Numbered from the stretch's first letter, positions 36,559 through 46,691 are shown. The stretch: DNA of 64,000 nt from Pirellulales bacterium (GCA_019694435.1 JAIBBZ010000003.1:124001-188000); one strand, 5' to 3'. The notes: generated from the sequence alone by a model not told the origin. Program-made: numbers and translations.

Positions 36559-39500
36559 CCTTGCCGGCCGACGCCACGGCGGCTGACCTTTCGCCGCCCG
36601 CTGCGCGCGCGGACGAAGACATTGCCATCGTCGGTATGGCATGTTTTCTCCCCGGTGCCGACGGTCCGCGCCGCTATTGGCAGAACATCGTCGGCAAGGT
36701 CGATTGCGTCGGCGAGCCGACTCCCGATTGGCAGCCGGAGTTCTTCGCGCCGCATGTGTACGTGCGCCGGGGCGGCTTTCTCGGCGAGATCGCGCGGTTC
36801 AACCCCGCACGCTATGGCATCATGCCTTCGAGCATCGAGGGTGCCGAGCCGGATCAGTTCCTCGCGTTCCGCTGTGCCGTCGAGGCACTGCACGACGCCG
36901 GGTATCCCGAGATCCCGATCAATCGGCCCAAGACGGGCGTGATCCTCGGCCGCGGCATTTTCATCAACCGCGGCCTGCTGACGATGATCTCGCAGGGGTA
37001 CATGATCGGCCAGTTCGTCGATCTGCTGCGCCAACTCGAGCCCGAACGCACGGCCGACGACCTGGCGCTGATCGAGCGCGAGCTGCGCAAGCGGATGCCG
37101 CCGTTCAATTCGGAGACCGTGCCGGGGCTGACGCACAACATTCTCGCCGGCCGCGTTGCCAATCGCCTCGATCTGAACGGCCCGGCCTACACGGTCGATG
37201 CGGCGTGTTCGTCGGCGCTGTTGGCGGTCGATCAGTCGATCCGCGAGTTGCGGAGCGGGCGCTGCGACATGGTCCTCGCCGGCGGCGTGCAGGTCTCGAC
37301 GCCCGGCATGGTCCACATGGCATTTTGCTATCTCGACGCGCTGAGCAAGCAAGGCAAGATCGCCCCTTTCTCGGCCGAGGCCAGTGGGACCTTGCTCGGC
37401 CAGGGCTGCGGCGTGCTCGTGCTCAAGCGGCGCAGCGACGCCGAACGCGACGGCAACCGCATCTACGCACTCGTCAAGGGCGTGGGCACTTCGAGCGACG
37501 GGAAAGGCTCGGGCCTGTTGGCCCCCAGCCAGGCCGGCCAGGAAATCGCCCTCCGGCAGGCCTACGGCACGACCGGCGTCGATCCGGCGACGATCGGCCT
37601 CGTCGAAGCGCACGGCACCGGCATCCCGTTGGGGGATCAAACCGAAATCAAGACGCTGACCAGCGTTTTCGGCGCGCGCCACGGTGCCAAGCCCACCGTG
37701 GCGGTGGGCAGCGTCAAGTCGATGATCAGCCACTTGATTCCCGCCTCGGGGGCCGCGTCGCTGATCAAGACGGCGCTGGCGCTGTATCACCGCGTGCTGC
37801 CGCCGATGCTGCACGCCGAGCAGCCCAATCCCGCACTCGGACTGGAGCGCACGCCCTTTTACCTGTCGACGACGACGCGGCCGTGGATTCACGGCGAGCG
37901 CCGGCATCCGCGTCGCGCAGGCGTCAACGCGTTTGGATTCGGCGGTATCAACACGCACGCGATTCTCGAAGAGCATCTGCCGGCCGCCGAGTCGGACCTG
38001 CCGCGGCTAGAAGACAACTGGCCGGTCGAGTTGGTGGTCGTGTCGGCCGAGTCGCGCGAGGCGCTATGCACGCGGCTGGGCCAATTGCGCGTGTGGCTCG
38101 AACGCGCGCCGCACGTTCGCCTGCTCGACGTGGCCGCCAGTACCGCCGCCGAGTCGGGGGCGCTGCGCGTCGCGATCGTGGCCCAGTCGGTTGCCGATCT
38201 GCTCAAGAAGCTCGTGACCGCCGAGAAGATGCTCAGCGACCCGGCACGCGAGAAGATCCAAGACCGCAGTGGCATCTTCTGGTACGCCCAACCGCTGGCG
38301 GCCGCGGGGCGCGTCGCGTTTGTCTTCCCCGGCGAGGGCGCGCAGTATCCGAACATGCTGGCCGACCTGTGCCGTCACTTCCCCGAAGTGCGGCGCGAGT
38401 TCGATTTGACCGATGCAGCCTTTCTCCGCACCCCTGGCCGCCAGCCGCTCAGCCGGTTGATCTATCCATTGCCGGACGAGACGCAGGCGGCCGAGGCCGA
38501 GTTGCTCGAACTGGGCGGCGCGGTGACGAGCGTCACGCTAGCCTCCCGGGCCTTGTTGGCGCTGCTCCGCACGCTGGCCATCGAGCCGCAGGCCATCGTC
38601 GGACATTCCAGCGGCGAATTCGGCGCGTTGATGGCCGCCGGCGCCATCGCGCCCGAAGGCGACGAGGCGCTCATCGATGCGCTCAGCGAGGGCGCCAACA
38701 ACGCCGCCCGGCTATCCAGCTCGGGTCTGGTGCCGCCGGCCGTGCTGCTGGCGGTGGGTGGGGCTGAGCGCGCGGCGGTCGACGCGGTCGTCGAGCATGC
38801 CGCGGGACGGCTGACCATCGCGATGGACAACTGCCCCAGCCAGGTCATTCTTTCCGGCGACGAGGCGGCGGTCGACGCGGCCATCGAAGGGCTGCGCGGC
38901 AAGGGCGGTCTCTGTGAAAAGCTGCCGTGGGGCCGTGCCTATCACACCGCGGCATTCGAGCCGGCCAGCGGCATCATCGAAGACTATTTCCGCACGATCG
39001 GCTTGCAGTCGCCGCGCGTCGAGACCTGGTCGTGCGCCTCGGTCGAGCGGTTTCCGGCAGAGCCCCCGGGCGTGCAGGAATTGGCCGTGCGGCAATGGCG
39101 TTCGCCCGTGCGGTTCCGCGAAACGGTCGAGGCGATGTACGCGGCCGGCGTGCGGATCTTTCTCGAGGTCGGACCGCGCGGCAATCTGGCTGCGTTCGTG
39201 TCCGACACGTTGAAGAAGCAGCCCCACCTGTCGGTCGCGCTCGATGTACCGCGCTACGATGGGGTGACGCAGCTCTGTCGTGCGCTCGGCCAGCTCGTGG
39301 CACACGGCGTGCCGCTGAATCTCGACGCGCTGTATCGCCGGCGCCAGCCGCAGCGATTGGATCTGGCGGCCGAACCGCCGGCGGCGCCCAAGACCGACCC
39401 CGTGCTGCGGCTCGACCTGCCGACCTTCGCGCTTTCGGACGAAACGCTGGCCACGTTGCGCCAATCGAAGCCGGACGTGAATACCGCCTCGGCCATGCCG

Positions 39501-41939
39501 TCTGCGCCGGCTGCCACCTCGGCGCCGTCAACAGCGGCTGTCTCCGCGTCGCCCGCCTCACACGCGGCCGCGGCGCCGCCCTTGCCCCGGGCCGCGACTC
39601 CGGTCAAGCCAGCGCCTGCACTTCCCACAGGTACGCCGACCGTCGCCGCTTCGGCAACGTATGCCAACGGCCATGCATCGGCCGCTACCCCTCGGTCGCC
39701 GGCCACCCCGTCGCAGCCCGCGGTTGCGGCGAGCGCGGCCATCGACCCGCGCACCCAGGCCGTGGTCGACTACCAGCGCACGATGCGTCATTTCGTCGAG
39801 ATGCAGCAGCGCATCATGTCGACGCGTCTCCAAGGCAGGCAGCCGGCCTCGACGCATAACGGTGTCGCGGCCCCGGGTTCCGTAGCGGCGAATCCGGCGG
39901 CAGTGAAACCTGCACCCGTGGTATCGGCGTCTGTAGTACCAGCGGCAACGCCGCCGGCTGTGTCTGCCGTTGCCGCGCCAGCCACACGCCCGACGCCGCC
40001 GGTGGTCGCGCCCGTCGTTCATGCGCCGGCACCGGCGCCGCCCCCCGCCGCGCCATTGGCGGCGACACAAAATGGTCATACCGCGGCGGCAACTCAGGCG
40101 ATCGCAGTCACTCGCGCCAGCGCGTCTTCTCCCGCTCCTCGTGAAGCCGCGAAGGCACCCGGCAGTCCGCCACCCGCGAGCAGTGCGCCAGCGACGGGCA
40201 CCGCCACGTTGCCGCGCACGCAGCGCTCGACGCTGCCGCTGCTGGAAACGGTGTTGATCCACGAACCCGGCTCCCGGCTGCTGGCCGAATGCGAGTTGGA
40301 CATCGAGCGACATCGCTTCCTGCTGGATCACACGTTCCTGGGCCGGGCGTTGTCGACGGTCGATTCGAACCTACAAGGCCTGCCGGTCATGCCGCTGGCC
40401 ATGTCGTTGGAGTTGATGGCCGAGGCGGCTGCCAAGCTCTGCCCGGACCTGACCGTGGTCGCGATGGATAACGTGCGGACCATGCGTTGGCTGGCCTTCG
40501 AGACCAGCAATCGCCGCGTGCGCATGGAGGCCCGGCAGCTCGACGAGACGCACGTGCACGTCACAGTGTCCGAAGCCGATCGCGAAGGCTTCAGCGCCGT
40601 GATCGTCGAAGGCAACGTCGAACTGGGCGAATTCGAACCGGAGCTTGGACCCGCGGTCGTGCCCGATCGGGCCACCGAGCCTGCCCCCTGGGCCGAAAAC
40701 CTCTACGACTGGATTCTGTTCCACGGCCCGGCGTTTCAAGGCATCGATTCGATCGACGCCTACGAGCCGACGGCGATTCGCGCCACGGTGCACGAGCCCG
40801 ACGCCGGGCTGCTGTTCGCGCCGGGCGCCGGTGGTCCGCTCGTATTGCCGTCGGCGCTGGTCGATGTCGCGTCGCAAGTGCCGGGCATGATCTACGGCCA
40901 ATGGCACCCGGAAGACCCCGAGGTGTACATGGTCTTCCCGAACAGCATCGGCCGGCTAGAGTTTGTCGCCGACCGGCCGAAAGCCGCGCTCACGGCCGTA
41001 GCCACGATGCACCGCGAAGGTGCGTTGCTGCACTCCGACGTCGAGCTCAAAGCGCCCGACGGCCGGATCGTGCTTCGGATGACGGGGCGTGTGTGCCAGG
41101 TGGTCGATTTCCCCACGGGCCTACACCACTACTCGAAGGCCTCGACGCGGGTCACCTGCAGCCGCGATATCACCGAGGTGTTCGCCGGCGTGCCACATAT
41201 CGAAGCGTGCCGCGTGTGCGAAACTTTGACGGCGGGCAGCCCGATCTTGCTTAATCGCCTCTGGTCGCAAGTCGTGGCGCGGATGATCCTCGATCGCCAG
41301 GAACGGGCGGCGTTCGCCGGGCAAAAGCTCTCGCCTGCCGCCGCGGCCTACTGGCTGGCCGGGCGCATCGCGGCCAAAGACGCCGTGCGGTTGTTCGCCG
41401 GGGCACCGATTTGCATGGCCGACGTCGCCATCACGGCCAACGGCGACGGCAAGCCGCACGCCCATCTGCCTGGCGATCTGGCGGCGCCGGCCGTGAGCAT
41501 CGCACATAAGGAATTCAAGGCCGTCGCCCTGGCCGCGCCGGCCCAGCTGGCCGCGGTGGGAATCGACATCGAGGCCCTGATCGCGATGGACCCGGGCCTG
41601 GTGGCCGACGCGTTCACCCCGGAGGAACTGGCCCTCCTGGCCGCAGCGGCCACGGCGTCGCAAGAGCCGGTCGACAACTGGTATCTCTCGGCCTGGAGCG
41701 CCAAAGAGGCCCTCGGCAAGGCCTTAGGTCGCGGCGTGCTCGGCGGCCCGCGAGCCGTCGAAGTCCGCCAGGCCTGCGCCACCACCGGACGCTTCTTGTT
41801 AGCACTGCGCGGGCCGATGGCCGAAGCATTTCCGAAATTAACGTCGAACGAGGCCGGTGAGATTTGCCTGCCGGCGTATCGCCGTTTACACGGTCCCTAC
41901 TGCGTGGCGATCTGTTTGTTAGAATCGCTGCCTGCCTGA
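36555..41939 (+). CDS. Pfa-like megasynthase subunit: KS-AT-DH-phosphopantetheinyl transferase
   Basis: An 1794-residue partner of the preceding synthase, translationally coupled through ATGA. KS (about 15-450) has Cys218, His353 and His393, so it is a condensing enzyme rather than a chain-length-factor-type KS. AT (about 590-900) has Ser685 in GHSSGE. A long Ala/Pro linker (about 960-1215) contains a helix (about 1070-1096) that echoes the one in the first synthase. A DH-type hot-dog region has His1259 in LLDHTFLG and the DxxxQ pair Asp1437/Gln1441. The C-terminus is an Sfp-type 4'-phosphopantetheinyl transferase with GIDIE (Asp1671, Glu1673) and WSAKEALGKALG (Lys1717, Glu1718). There is no ACP here, so it must act on the four ACPs of the partner or the separate ACP. 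The fused transferase presumably activates those carriers. Confidence 0.92.
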   Translation: MTLPADATAADLSPPAARADEDIAIVGMACFLPGADGPRRYWQNIVGKVDCVGEPTPDWQPEFFAPHVYVRRGGFLGEIARFNPARYGIMPSSIEGAEPDQFLAFRCAVEALHDAGYPEIPINRPKTGVILGRGIFINRGLLTMISQGYMIGQFVDLLRQLEPERTADDLALIERELRKRMPPFNSETVPGLTHNILAGRVANRLDLNGPAYTVDAACSSALLAVDQSIRELRSGRCDMVLAGGVQVSTPGMVHMAFCYLDALSKQGKIAPFSAEASGTLLGQGCGVLVLKRRSDAERDGNRIYALVKGVGTSSDGKGSGLLAPSQAGQEIALRQAYGTTGVDPATIGLVEAHGTGIPLGDQTEIKTLTSVFGARHGAKPTVAVGSVKSMISHLIPASGAASLIKTALALYHRVLPPMLHAEQPNPALGLERTPFYLSTTTRPWIHGERRHPRRAGVNAFGFGGINTHAILEEHLPAAESDLPRLEDNWPVELVVVSAESREALCTRLGQLRVWLERAPHVRLLDVAASTAAESGALRVAIVAQSVADLLKKLVTAEKMLSDPAREKIQDRSGIFWYAQPLAAAGRVAFVFPGEGAQYPNMLADLCRHFPEVRREFDLTDAAFLRTPGRQPLSRLIYPLPDETQAAEAELLELGGAVTSVTLASRALLALLRTLAIEPQAIVGHSSGEFGALMAAGAIAPEGDEALIDALSEGANNAARLSSSGLVPPAVLLAVGGAERAAVDAVVEHAAGRLTIAMDNCPSQVILSGDEAAVDAAIEGLRGKGGLCEKLPWGRAYHTAAFEPASGIIEDYFRTIGLQSPRVETWSCASVERFPAEPPGVQELAVRQWRSPVRFRETVEAMYAAGVRIFLEVGPRGNLAAFVSDTLKKQPHLSVALDVPRYDGVTQLCRALGQLVAHGVPLNLDALYRRRQPQRLDLAAEPPAAPKTDPVLRLDLPTFALSDETLATLRQSKPDVNTASAMPSAPAATSAPSTAAVSASPASHAAAAPPLPRAATPVKPAPALPTGTPTVAASATYANGHASAATPRSPATPSQPAVAASAAIDPRTQAVVDYQRTMRHFVEMQQRIMSTRLQGRQPASTHNGVAAPGSVAANPAAVKPAPVVSASVVPAATPPAVSAVAAPATRPTPPVVAPVVHAPAPAPPPAAPLAATQNGHTAAATQAIAVTRASASSPAPREAAKAPGSPPPASSAPATGTATLPRTQRSTLPLLETVLIHEPGSRLLAECELDIERHRFLLDHTFLGRALSTVDSNLQGLPVMPLAMSLELMAEAAAKLCPDLTVVAMDNVRTMRWLAFETSNRRVRMEARQLDETHVHVTVSEADREGFSAVIVEGNVELGEFEPELGPAVVPDRATEPAPWAENLYDWILFHGPAFQGIDSIDAYEPTAIRATVHEPDAGLLFAPGAGGPLVLPSALVDVASQVPGMIYGQWHPEDPEVYMVFPNSIGRLEFVADRPKAALTAVATMHREGALLHSDVELKAPDGRIVLRMTGRVCQVVDFPTGLHHYSKASTRVTCSRDITEVFAGVPHIEACRVCETLTAGSPILLNRLWSQVVARMILDRQERAAFAGQKLSPAAAAYWLAGRIAAKDAVRLFAGAPICMADVAITANGDGKPHAHLPGDLAAPAVSIAHKEFKAVALAAPAQLAAVGIDIEALIAMDPGLVADAFTPEELALLAAAATASQEPVDNWYLSAWSAKEALGKALGRGVLGGPRAVEVRQACATTGRFLLALRGPMAEAFPKLTSNEAGEICLPAYRRLHGPYCVAICLLESLPA

Positions 41940-42077
41940 ATTCCGCGATGAGCAGCTCGTTGAACTCATATCGATAAACCCTCGTCCGCCCCGGAACTCG
42001 GCTGCCTGCTGATGGTGGCCGTGCAGCAACCCGGGGCGTCCTTGTTGGACAACTGCCTAGTTGGGAAATTGCGCGGC

Positions 42078-43655
42078 ATGAAGACGGTCTTGCTCGGTCT
42101 CGATGGGGCAACATTCACGATTCTCGATCACCTCGTCGCCACCGGCGTGATGCCGCACCTGGGCGAGATGTATCGTCGCGGCGCGCGGGCCCTGCTGGGC
42201 TCGACGCCCCTGCCGCTCACGCCACAGGCCTGGACGACGATGGCCACGGGCCGCAACCCCGGCCATCACGGCATCGCCGATTGGATTCGTTGCGAGCAGG
42301 GTGCCAGTGGCACGTATTGCCATCTGAACAATGCCCGCGACAACCACTGCGAGACGCTGTGGAGCTACGCCTCGCGGCAGGGCAAGCGCGTCACGGTGCT
42401 GAACTACTTCGGCCTGGCCCCGCCTTCGCCCATCAACGGCCATACGATGCCCGGCTTCACTTCGGGACGGCACTTGCGCCGCTCGAGCTATCCGGCCGAT
42501 CTGTTCGCGCGGCTCGAAGGCGTCTCGGGTTTCGACGTCAAAGTCCTCGGCATGGACTTCGACGTCGAGATGCAAGGTCTGCAGGAAATGGACCACGAGA
42601 ATTGGGCTCGTTGGATCGATCATCAAATTGCGCGCGACCGGGTGTGGATGAGCGTGATGGAGCACCTGATGCGCACCGAGCCGAGCGACCTGACGGCGAT
42701 GGTCCTCGACGGTACCGACAAGTTGCAGCACCTGGCCTACCGCTTCCTCGATCCGGCGCTGCGCCCGGCTCAACCCACCCCGTGGGAACAACAAGTCACC
42801 GAACGCTGCCAGGCCTACTATCGCCAGGTCGACGATTTCCTTGGCCGCCTTGCCGAATTGGTCGGCGCTTGGGGACGATTGTTCATCGTCTCCGATCACG
42901 GCTTCACCGGCACGCAGGAGATCGTCTACATCAACCGCTGGCTGTGCGATCAGGGGTTGCTGCACTGGCGCGGCGAGGTGCCCGAGGACCAGGCCGAGGC
43001 CTGCCAGACCGATCGCCCCGCGCAGGATGCCAACCTGGTCGACCTCGAGCGCAGCCGGGCCTATGCCCTGACGCCCAGTTCGAACGGTGTGTTCCTGAAT
43101 GTGCCGCCGAGCGAGTACGTGGCGTTTCGCGACGATCTGATCGACAAGCTGCTCGCCCTGCGCGGCCCCGACGGCGGGCAAGTCATCACCGAGGTCAAGA
43201 AACGCGAAGACTGGTTCGCAGGCCCGTATATCAACCACTTCCCCGACCTGACGCTGACGCTCCGCGACCACGGCTTCGTTTCCGTGCTCAACGGCCGCGC
43301 GCCGGTCGTGCCGCGCAGCGTGCCCAACGGCACTCACCATCCCGACGGCATCCTCGTGGCCACGGGCACCGGCGTTCAAGCGGGCGTCGACGCGGGCAAG
43401 TACTACCTGTTGGATATCGCGCCGCTCTTGGCCCATAGCCTGGGTCTGGAGATTCCGGCCGATTACGAGGGTGAGCTCCCCGAGCGGATTTACGATCCGG
43501 CCTATCTGGCCAGCGATCGGCCGCGTCAGGCTCAGGCGGCCGCGGAACCCGCGCCGGCGAGCGTGGCCTCGGGCGGCGATGCTGCCGGCGAACTCGATGC
43601 CGAAGACGAAGCGATCATCATGGCGCGGCTTAAGAGCCTGGGGTACATCGAGTGA
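42078..43655 (+). CDS. AlkP-superfamily phosphodiesterase/transferase, paralogue 1
   Basis: A metal-dependent enzyme of the nucleotide pyrophosphatase/phosphodiesterase branch. From ATG 42078 the first metal ligand is Asp9 in GLDGA and the nucleophile is Thr54 in WTTMATG, followed by RNPGHHGI. Further ligands are visible in LDGTDKLQH, SDHGF and HHPDGILVATG, so the site looks intact. There is no signal peptide, so it is probably cytoplasmic. The C-terminus ends LKSLGYIE, as in many planctomycete AlkP relatives. The gene lies 138 bases after the second megasynthase. A close paralogue lies at 46692. In-frame codons from 42012 are not favoured because the domain begins right at MKTVLLGLDG. The substrate is unknown. 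A role in releasing, trimming or transferring a phosphorylated group on the cluster product is inference. Confidence 0.85.
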   Translation: MKTVLLGLDGATFTILDHLVATGVMPHLGEMYRRGARALLGSTPLPLTPQAWTTMATGRNPGHHGIADWIRCEQGASGTYCHLNNARDNHCETLWSYASRQGKRVTVLNYFGLAPPSPINGHTMPGFTSGRHLRRSSYPADLFARLEGVSGFDVKVLGMDFDVEMQGLQEMDHENWARWIDHQIARDRVWMSVMEHLMRTEPSDLTAMVLDGTDKLQHLAYRFLDPALRPAQPTPWEQQVTERCQAYYRQVDDFLGRLAELVGAWGRLFIVSDHGFTGTQEIVYINRWLCDQGLLHWRGEVPEDQAEACQTDRPAQDANLVDLERSRAYALTPSSNGVFLNVPPSEYVAFRDDLIDKLLALRGPDGGQVITEVKKREDWFAGPYINHFPDLTLTLRDHGFVSVLNGRAPVVPRSVPNGTHHPDGILVATGTGVQAGVDAGKYYLLDIAPLLAHSLGLEIPADYEGELPERIYDPAYLASDRPRQAQAAAEPAPASVASGGDAAGELDAEDEAIIMARLKSLGYIE

Positions 43656-43710
43656 CCTGCACGCGCCCCCTATCGATCCTTTGCGCAGCGCGCCTGCGGC
43701 GGAGTGCCTG

Positions 43711-46305
43711 ATGGTCGCCTCGCCTGCTAGTGCAGCGTCCGCGAGCGGACCCGAGGGGCCGAGTACCGGGCCGCGCCCCGTCGGCCTGAGCACCGGTCAC
43801 TTTCGGCGGATCGCCGCCAACGGGTTTGGCGACCCGCACAATTCTTACGCCTACGGCTATGCCTGGTACCGCGATAACCTGTTCGTCGGCACCAACCGCG
43901 ACATCCTGGTGCAGGCCCGTAAGCGTTTCAAATTCAGCGTGCCCACGGCGATGTGGCCGGTCGAGGTGCCGGAAAGCATCGATACGTTCGACTTGGGCGC
44001 GCAGATTTGGCGTTATAACCCGCGCATCGATCAATGGAAGCAGGTGTTTCGCTCGCCGTACGTGCCGGGGCTCGAGGGGAAGACGGTGCCCCTGGCGAGC
44101 GGCTTTCGCAACATGGCGGTGTTTCAGGGCAAGAGCGACCCCTGCCCTGCCCTTTACACGATCCCGAGCTGCGGCTCCTACGGCATCGGCCCCGTGCTGA
44201 TGCGCACGCTCGACGGTGAACGGTTCGAGCAGGTCAGCGAACAAGGTCTCGGCCTCGACGACCCGAACGTGACTTCGTTCCGCTCGATGGTCGTGTTCAA
44301 GAACCGGTTGTTCATGACGCCGGCCGGTTCGCGCGGGTTCGATCCGAACGTGTCGTACTTTGCGCTGATCCTTTGCAGCGACGACCCTTCGCGCGGAAAC
44401 TGGAAGATTACCAATCCCGGCAGCTTCGGCGATCCGACGAACTACGGCATCTACGACATGTGCGTCCGCGGCGACTTTCTTTATGCCGGGACGATGAACA
44501 TCCGCGAAGGCTTTCAGCTTTGGAAAACCGACGGCGAAGGCGAGCCGCCTTTCCACTGGACCAAGGTGCTCGATCGCGGGGCCGATCGCGGGCCGTGGAA
44601 CCAGGGCGTCGTGTCGATCAATCCCTTCGGCGATTGCGTCTATCTGGGCACCGGCATCCAGAACGGCGGCTTCGATCGCAACAACAACATCGGTCCTGGC
44701 GCCGGCGAGGTAATTCGCGTCTGGCCCGACGACACCTGGGACCTGGTCGTCGGTCAACCGCGCATGACGCGCTGGGGACTGAAGATCCCCACGAGCGGCA
44801 TGGGCCCCGGCTGGGACAACGGCTTTGCCGGCTATATCTGGCGCATGTGCCAGCACCAGGGCGCGTTCTACGTCGGCACGTTCGACTCGACGGCCATGTT
44901 TCCGTTTGCGCCGCTCGACGAACGCGCGCAACGTGTGTTCGATCGCCACACGCAGGAACAGTTCATGCAGTTTCGCGGCGGCACCGAGCTGTGGCGCACC
45001 GTCGATGGCGACAACTGGGTGCCTGTCACGCGTAACGGCTTCGGCAATCCGTACAACTGGGGCATTCGCACGCTGATTTCCACTCCCGCGGGTCTGTTCG
45101 TAGGCACGGCCAACCCCTTCGGACCGAAAGTCGCGGTGCGCGGTCCCTCGGGCTGGCGGTACGAGTTCAATCCGCAGGGCGGGGTCGAAGTCTGGCACGG
45201 CAACCACGATCACGTCGCGACCCAAGCCACTCCCGATCACCCGGCGGGCGTGCAGATCATTCCCGAGCCGACGCTGGCCGGCGAGCAGATCACGCCGGGC
45301 GAGGCCGCGTTGAAGATGCCCGAAATGGGCGACGATTCGTTACGGGTCATCGACGAATTGATCGCTGCGGCGCCTCTGTCCGACGTGCGCGAAGACGACG
45401 ATCGGCCGACGCATTCGCTCGACACCTGGAGCGAACGCCCGCTGGACAATCGCGACTTCGACCCTCGGCTGCAGTTGGCCGATCAGGAGCAACTCGAAGC
45501 CTTCCACGAACAAGTCGCGGCCGAAATCGACGACTATTTCCTGGGGACCCGGCTGCGTTCGGTCGGCTACTGGCGCTTCGAGCATTGGACCCCCGCCGAG
45601 GCGGCCCGTGCCCTGGTGAACGAGGCTCTGGCCGTGGCGACCGGCGACCTGGCCAAGGACGATACGGTCGACCTTCTGCCGCGCACGGGGCGCACGCTGG
45701 CCATCGGCTACGGCGCCGACGAATTGGCCGCGGAGCTACACCGGCTGCGGCCGCTACTCTCGATCGAACCCGTCGAGTTGGCCGGGTTGGTGGGTCAGGT
45801 GTCGAGCCTGACGGGCCGTCCCAACTGGCGATTGCCCGCCGAGAGCGCCGCGGTCGAACTGGTCGTGTGGATCGACGGGCCGGGCGAAGTCGACCGATTC
45901 ACGGCGCTCCGCGAGGTCGCGCGCGTGCTACGGCCTGGCGGCTGTTTTGTCGCCGCCGATTCGGTGGGCCCGTTGTTGTCTGAGTTGACCGAGCCGCTCA
46001 ACGCGCCTCAAGACATCCATCAACCCGCCGCGCCCGAAACGTTGTATGCGAAGGCACTCGGCAAGATGGGCCTGACGCAGATCCGCATTGCCGATTGCAC
46101 GCGCGACGGCTGGATGCGATTCTGCCGGCACAGCCGCAACTATTTCGGCGTCCGCTTCCTGATGAACCAGATCGATGCTGACCGGTTCCGCGCGATCTGC
46201 CAGGCGCTGCCCTGCGGGCGGCGGATGATCGAGCAGCAGCTGCTGATCTGTGCCGTCAAGCCGGGCGAGGTGCCCGAAGCGCCTGCGAATTCACCTACCA
46301 CCTGA
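43711..46305 (+). CDS. Beta-propeller protein fused to a degenerate methyltransferase-like domain
   Basis: The ATG at 43711 has GGAG at 43701-43704. About 520 residues form roughly seven propeller-type repeats with the pattern 'hydrophobic-G-x-LYVGT ... ELW-T-DG' (DNLFVGTNRD, DFLYAGTMN, CVYLGTGIQ, AFYVGTFDS, TELWRTVDGD, GLFVGTANP). A linker of about 110 residues follows. The last 280 residues look like a class I SAM methyltransferase: VLRPGGCFVAADS fits the post-motif region, but the glycine-rich SAM loop is reduced to LAIGYGADELA, so binding is doubtful. No signal peptide is present. It sits between two AlkP-type genes and next to an ACP gene, all on the same strand. I do not recognise a family with this fusion. 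Function unknown. A scaffold or docking role in the cluster is possible. Confidence 0.75.
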   Translation: MVASPASAASASGPEGPSTGPRPVGLSTGHFRRIAANGFGDPHNSYAYGYAWYRDNLFVGTNRDILVQARKRFKFSVPTAMWPVEVPESIDTFDLGAQIWRYNPRIDQWKQVFRSPYVPGLEGKTVPLASGFRNMAVFQGKSDPCPALYTIPSCGSYGIGPVLMRTLDGERFEQVSEQGLGLDDPNVTSFRSMVVFKNRLFMTPAGSRGFDPNVSYFALILCSDDPSRGNWKITNPGSFGDPTNYGIYDMCVRGDFLYAGTMNIREGFQLWKTDGEGEPPFHWTKVLDRGADRGPWNQGVVSINPFGDCVYLGTGIQNGGFDRNNNIGPGAGEVIRVWPDDTWDLVVGQPRMTRWGLKIPTSGMGPGWDNGFAGYIWRMCQHQGAFYVGTFDSTAMFPFAPLDERAQRVFDRHTQEQFMQFRGGTELWRTVDGDNWVPVTRNGFGNPYNWGIRTLISTPAGLFVGTANPFGPKVAVRGPSGWRYEFNPQGGVEVWHGNHDHVATQATPDHPAGVQIIPEPTLAGEQITPGEAALKMPEMGDDSLRVIDELIAAAPLSDVREDDDRPTHSLDTWSERPLDNRDFDPRLQLADQEQLEAFHEQVAAEIDDYFLGTRLRSVGYWRFEHWTPAEAARALVNEALAVATGDLAKDDTVDLLPRTGRTLAIGYGADELAAELHRLRPLLSIEPVELAGLVGQVSSLTGRPNWRLPAESAAVELVVWIDGPGEVDRFTALREVARVLRPGGCFVAADSVGPLLSELTEPLNAPQDIHQPAAPETLYAKALGKMGLTQIRIADCTRDGWMRFCRHSRNYFGVRFLMNQIDADRFRAICQALPCGRRMIEQQLLICAVKPGEVPEAPANSPTT

Positions 46306-46350
46306 CCCCCTGTCGCCGCGTCGATTGCGACGCGGACGCGGAGCCATGCG

Positions 46351-46635
46351 ATGCCTACGACCGACACGATTCTCAGCGATTTGAAGTCGCTGCTGGCCGA
46401 TATGACCAGCGACTGGGACACCAGCTTCGAGGGCGAAATCACGCCCCAGACCCGGCTGATCACCGACCTGGGCTTCGAGTCGATCGACGTCGTGCAACTC
46501 GTCACCGCCATTGAAGAGCACTATGGCCGGCGCGATTTCCGCTTCGAAGAGCTGTTGATGGAAGGTGGAACCTACGTCAACGAAGTCAGCGTCGGGCGGA
46601 TCGTCGCGTTCCTCGAGCGTCATTTGAACAAGTAG
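46351..46635 (+). CDS. Free-standing acyl carrier protein
   Basis: A 94-residue acidic carrier protein. The phosphopantetheine attachment site is Ser44 in DLGFESIDVVQL, a DSL-motif variant with Glu before Ser. This resembles discrete ACPs from secondary pathways more than the housekeeping AcpP form. Helix II continues VTAIEEHYG. ATG 46351 has GGAG at 46340-46343. It sits between the propeller protein and the second AlkP gene, so it may carry an intermediate to the tailoring enzymes, with the fused transferase in the second synthase as its likely activator. Confidence 0.92.
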   Translation: MPTTDTILSDLKSLLADMTSDWDTSFEGEITPQTRLITDLGFESIDVVQLVTAIEEHYGRRDFRFEELLMEGGTYVNEVSVGRIVAFLERHLNK

Positions 46636-46691
46636 TTTCCCCGCCTTCGCCCCGTTCCTGCCAGCACCGCCGCAGCGCGCAAAGGTCTGCC

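Noticed and set aside
42057-43793. Long open frame (578 codons) on the minus strand opposite AlkP paralogue 1
   Set aside because: It is antisense to a gene with complete catalytic motifs and has shadow-frame composition.
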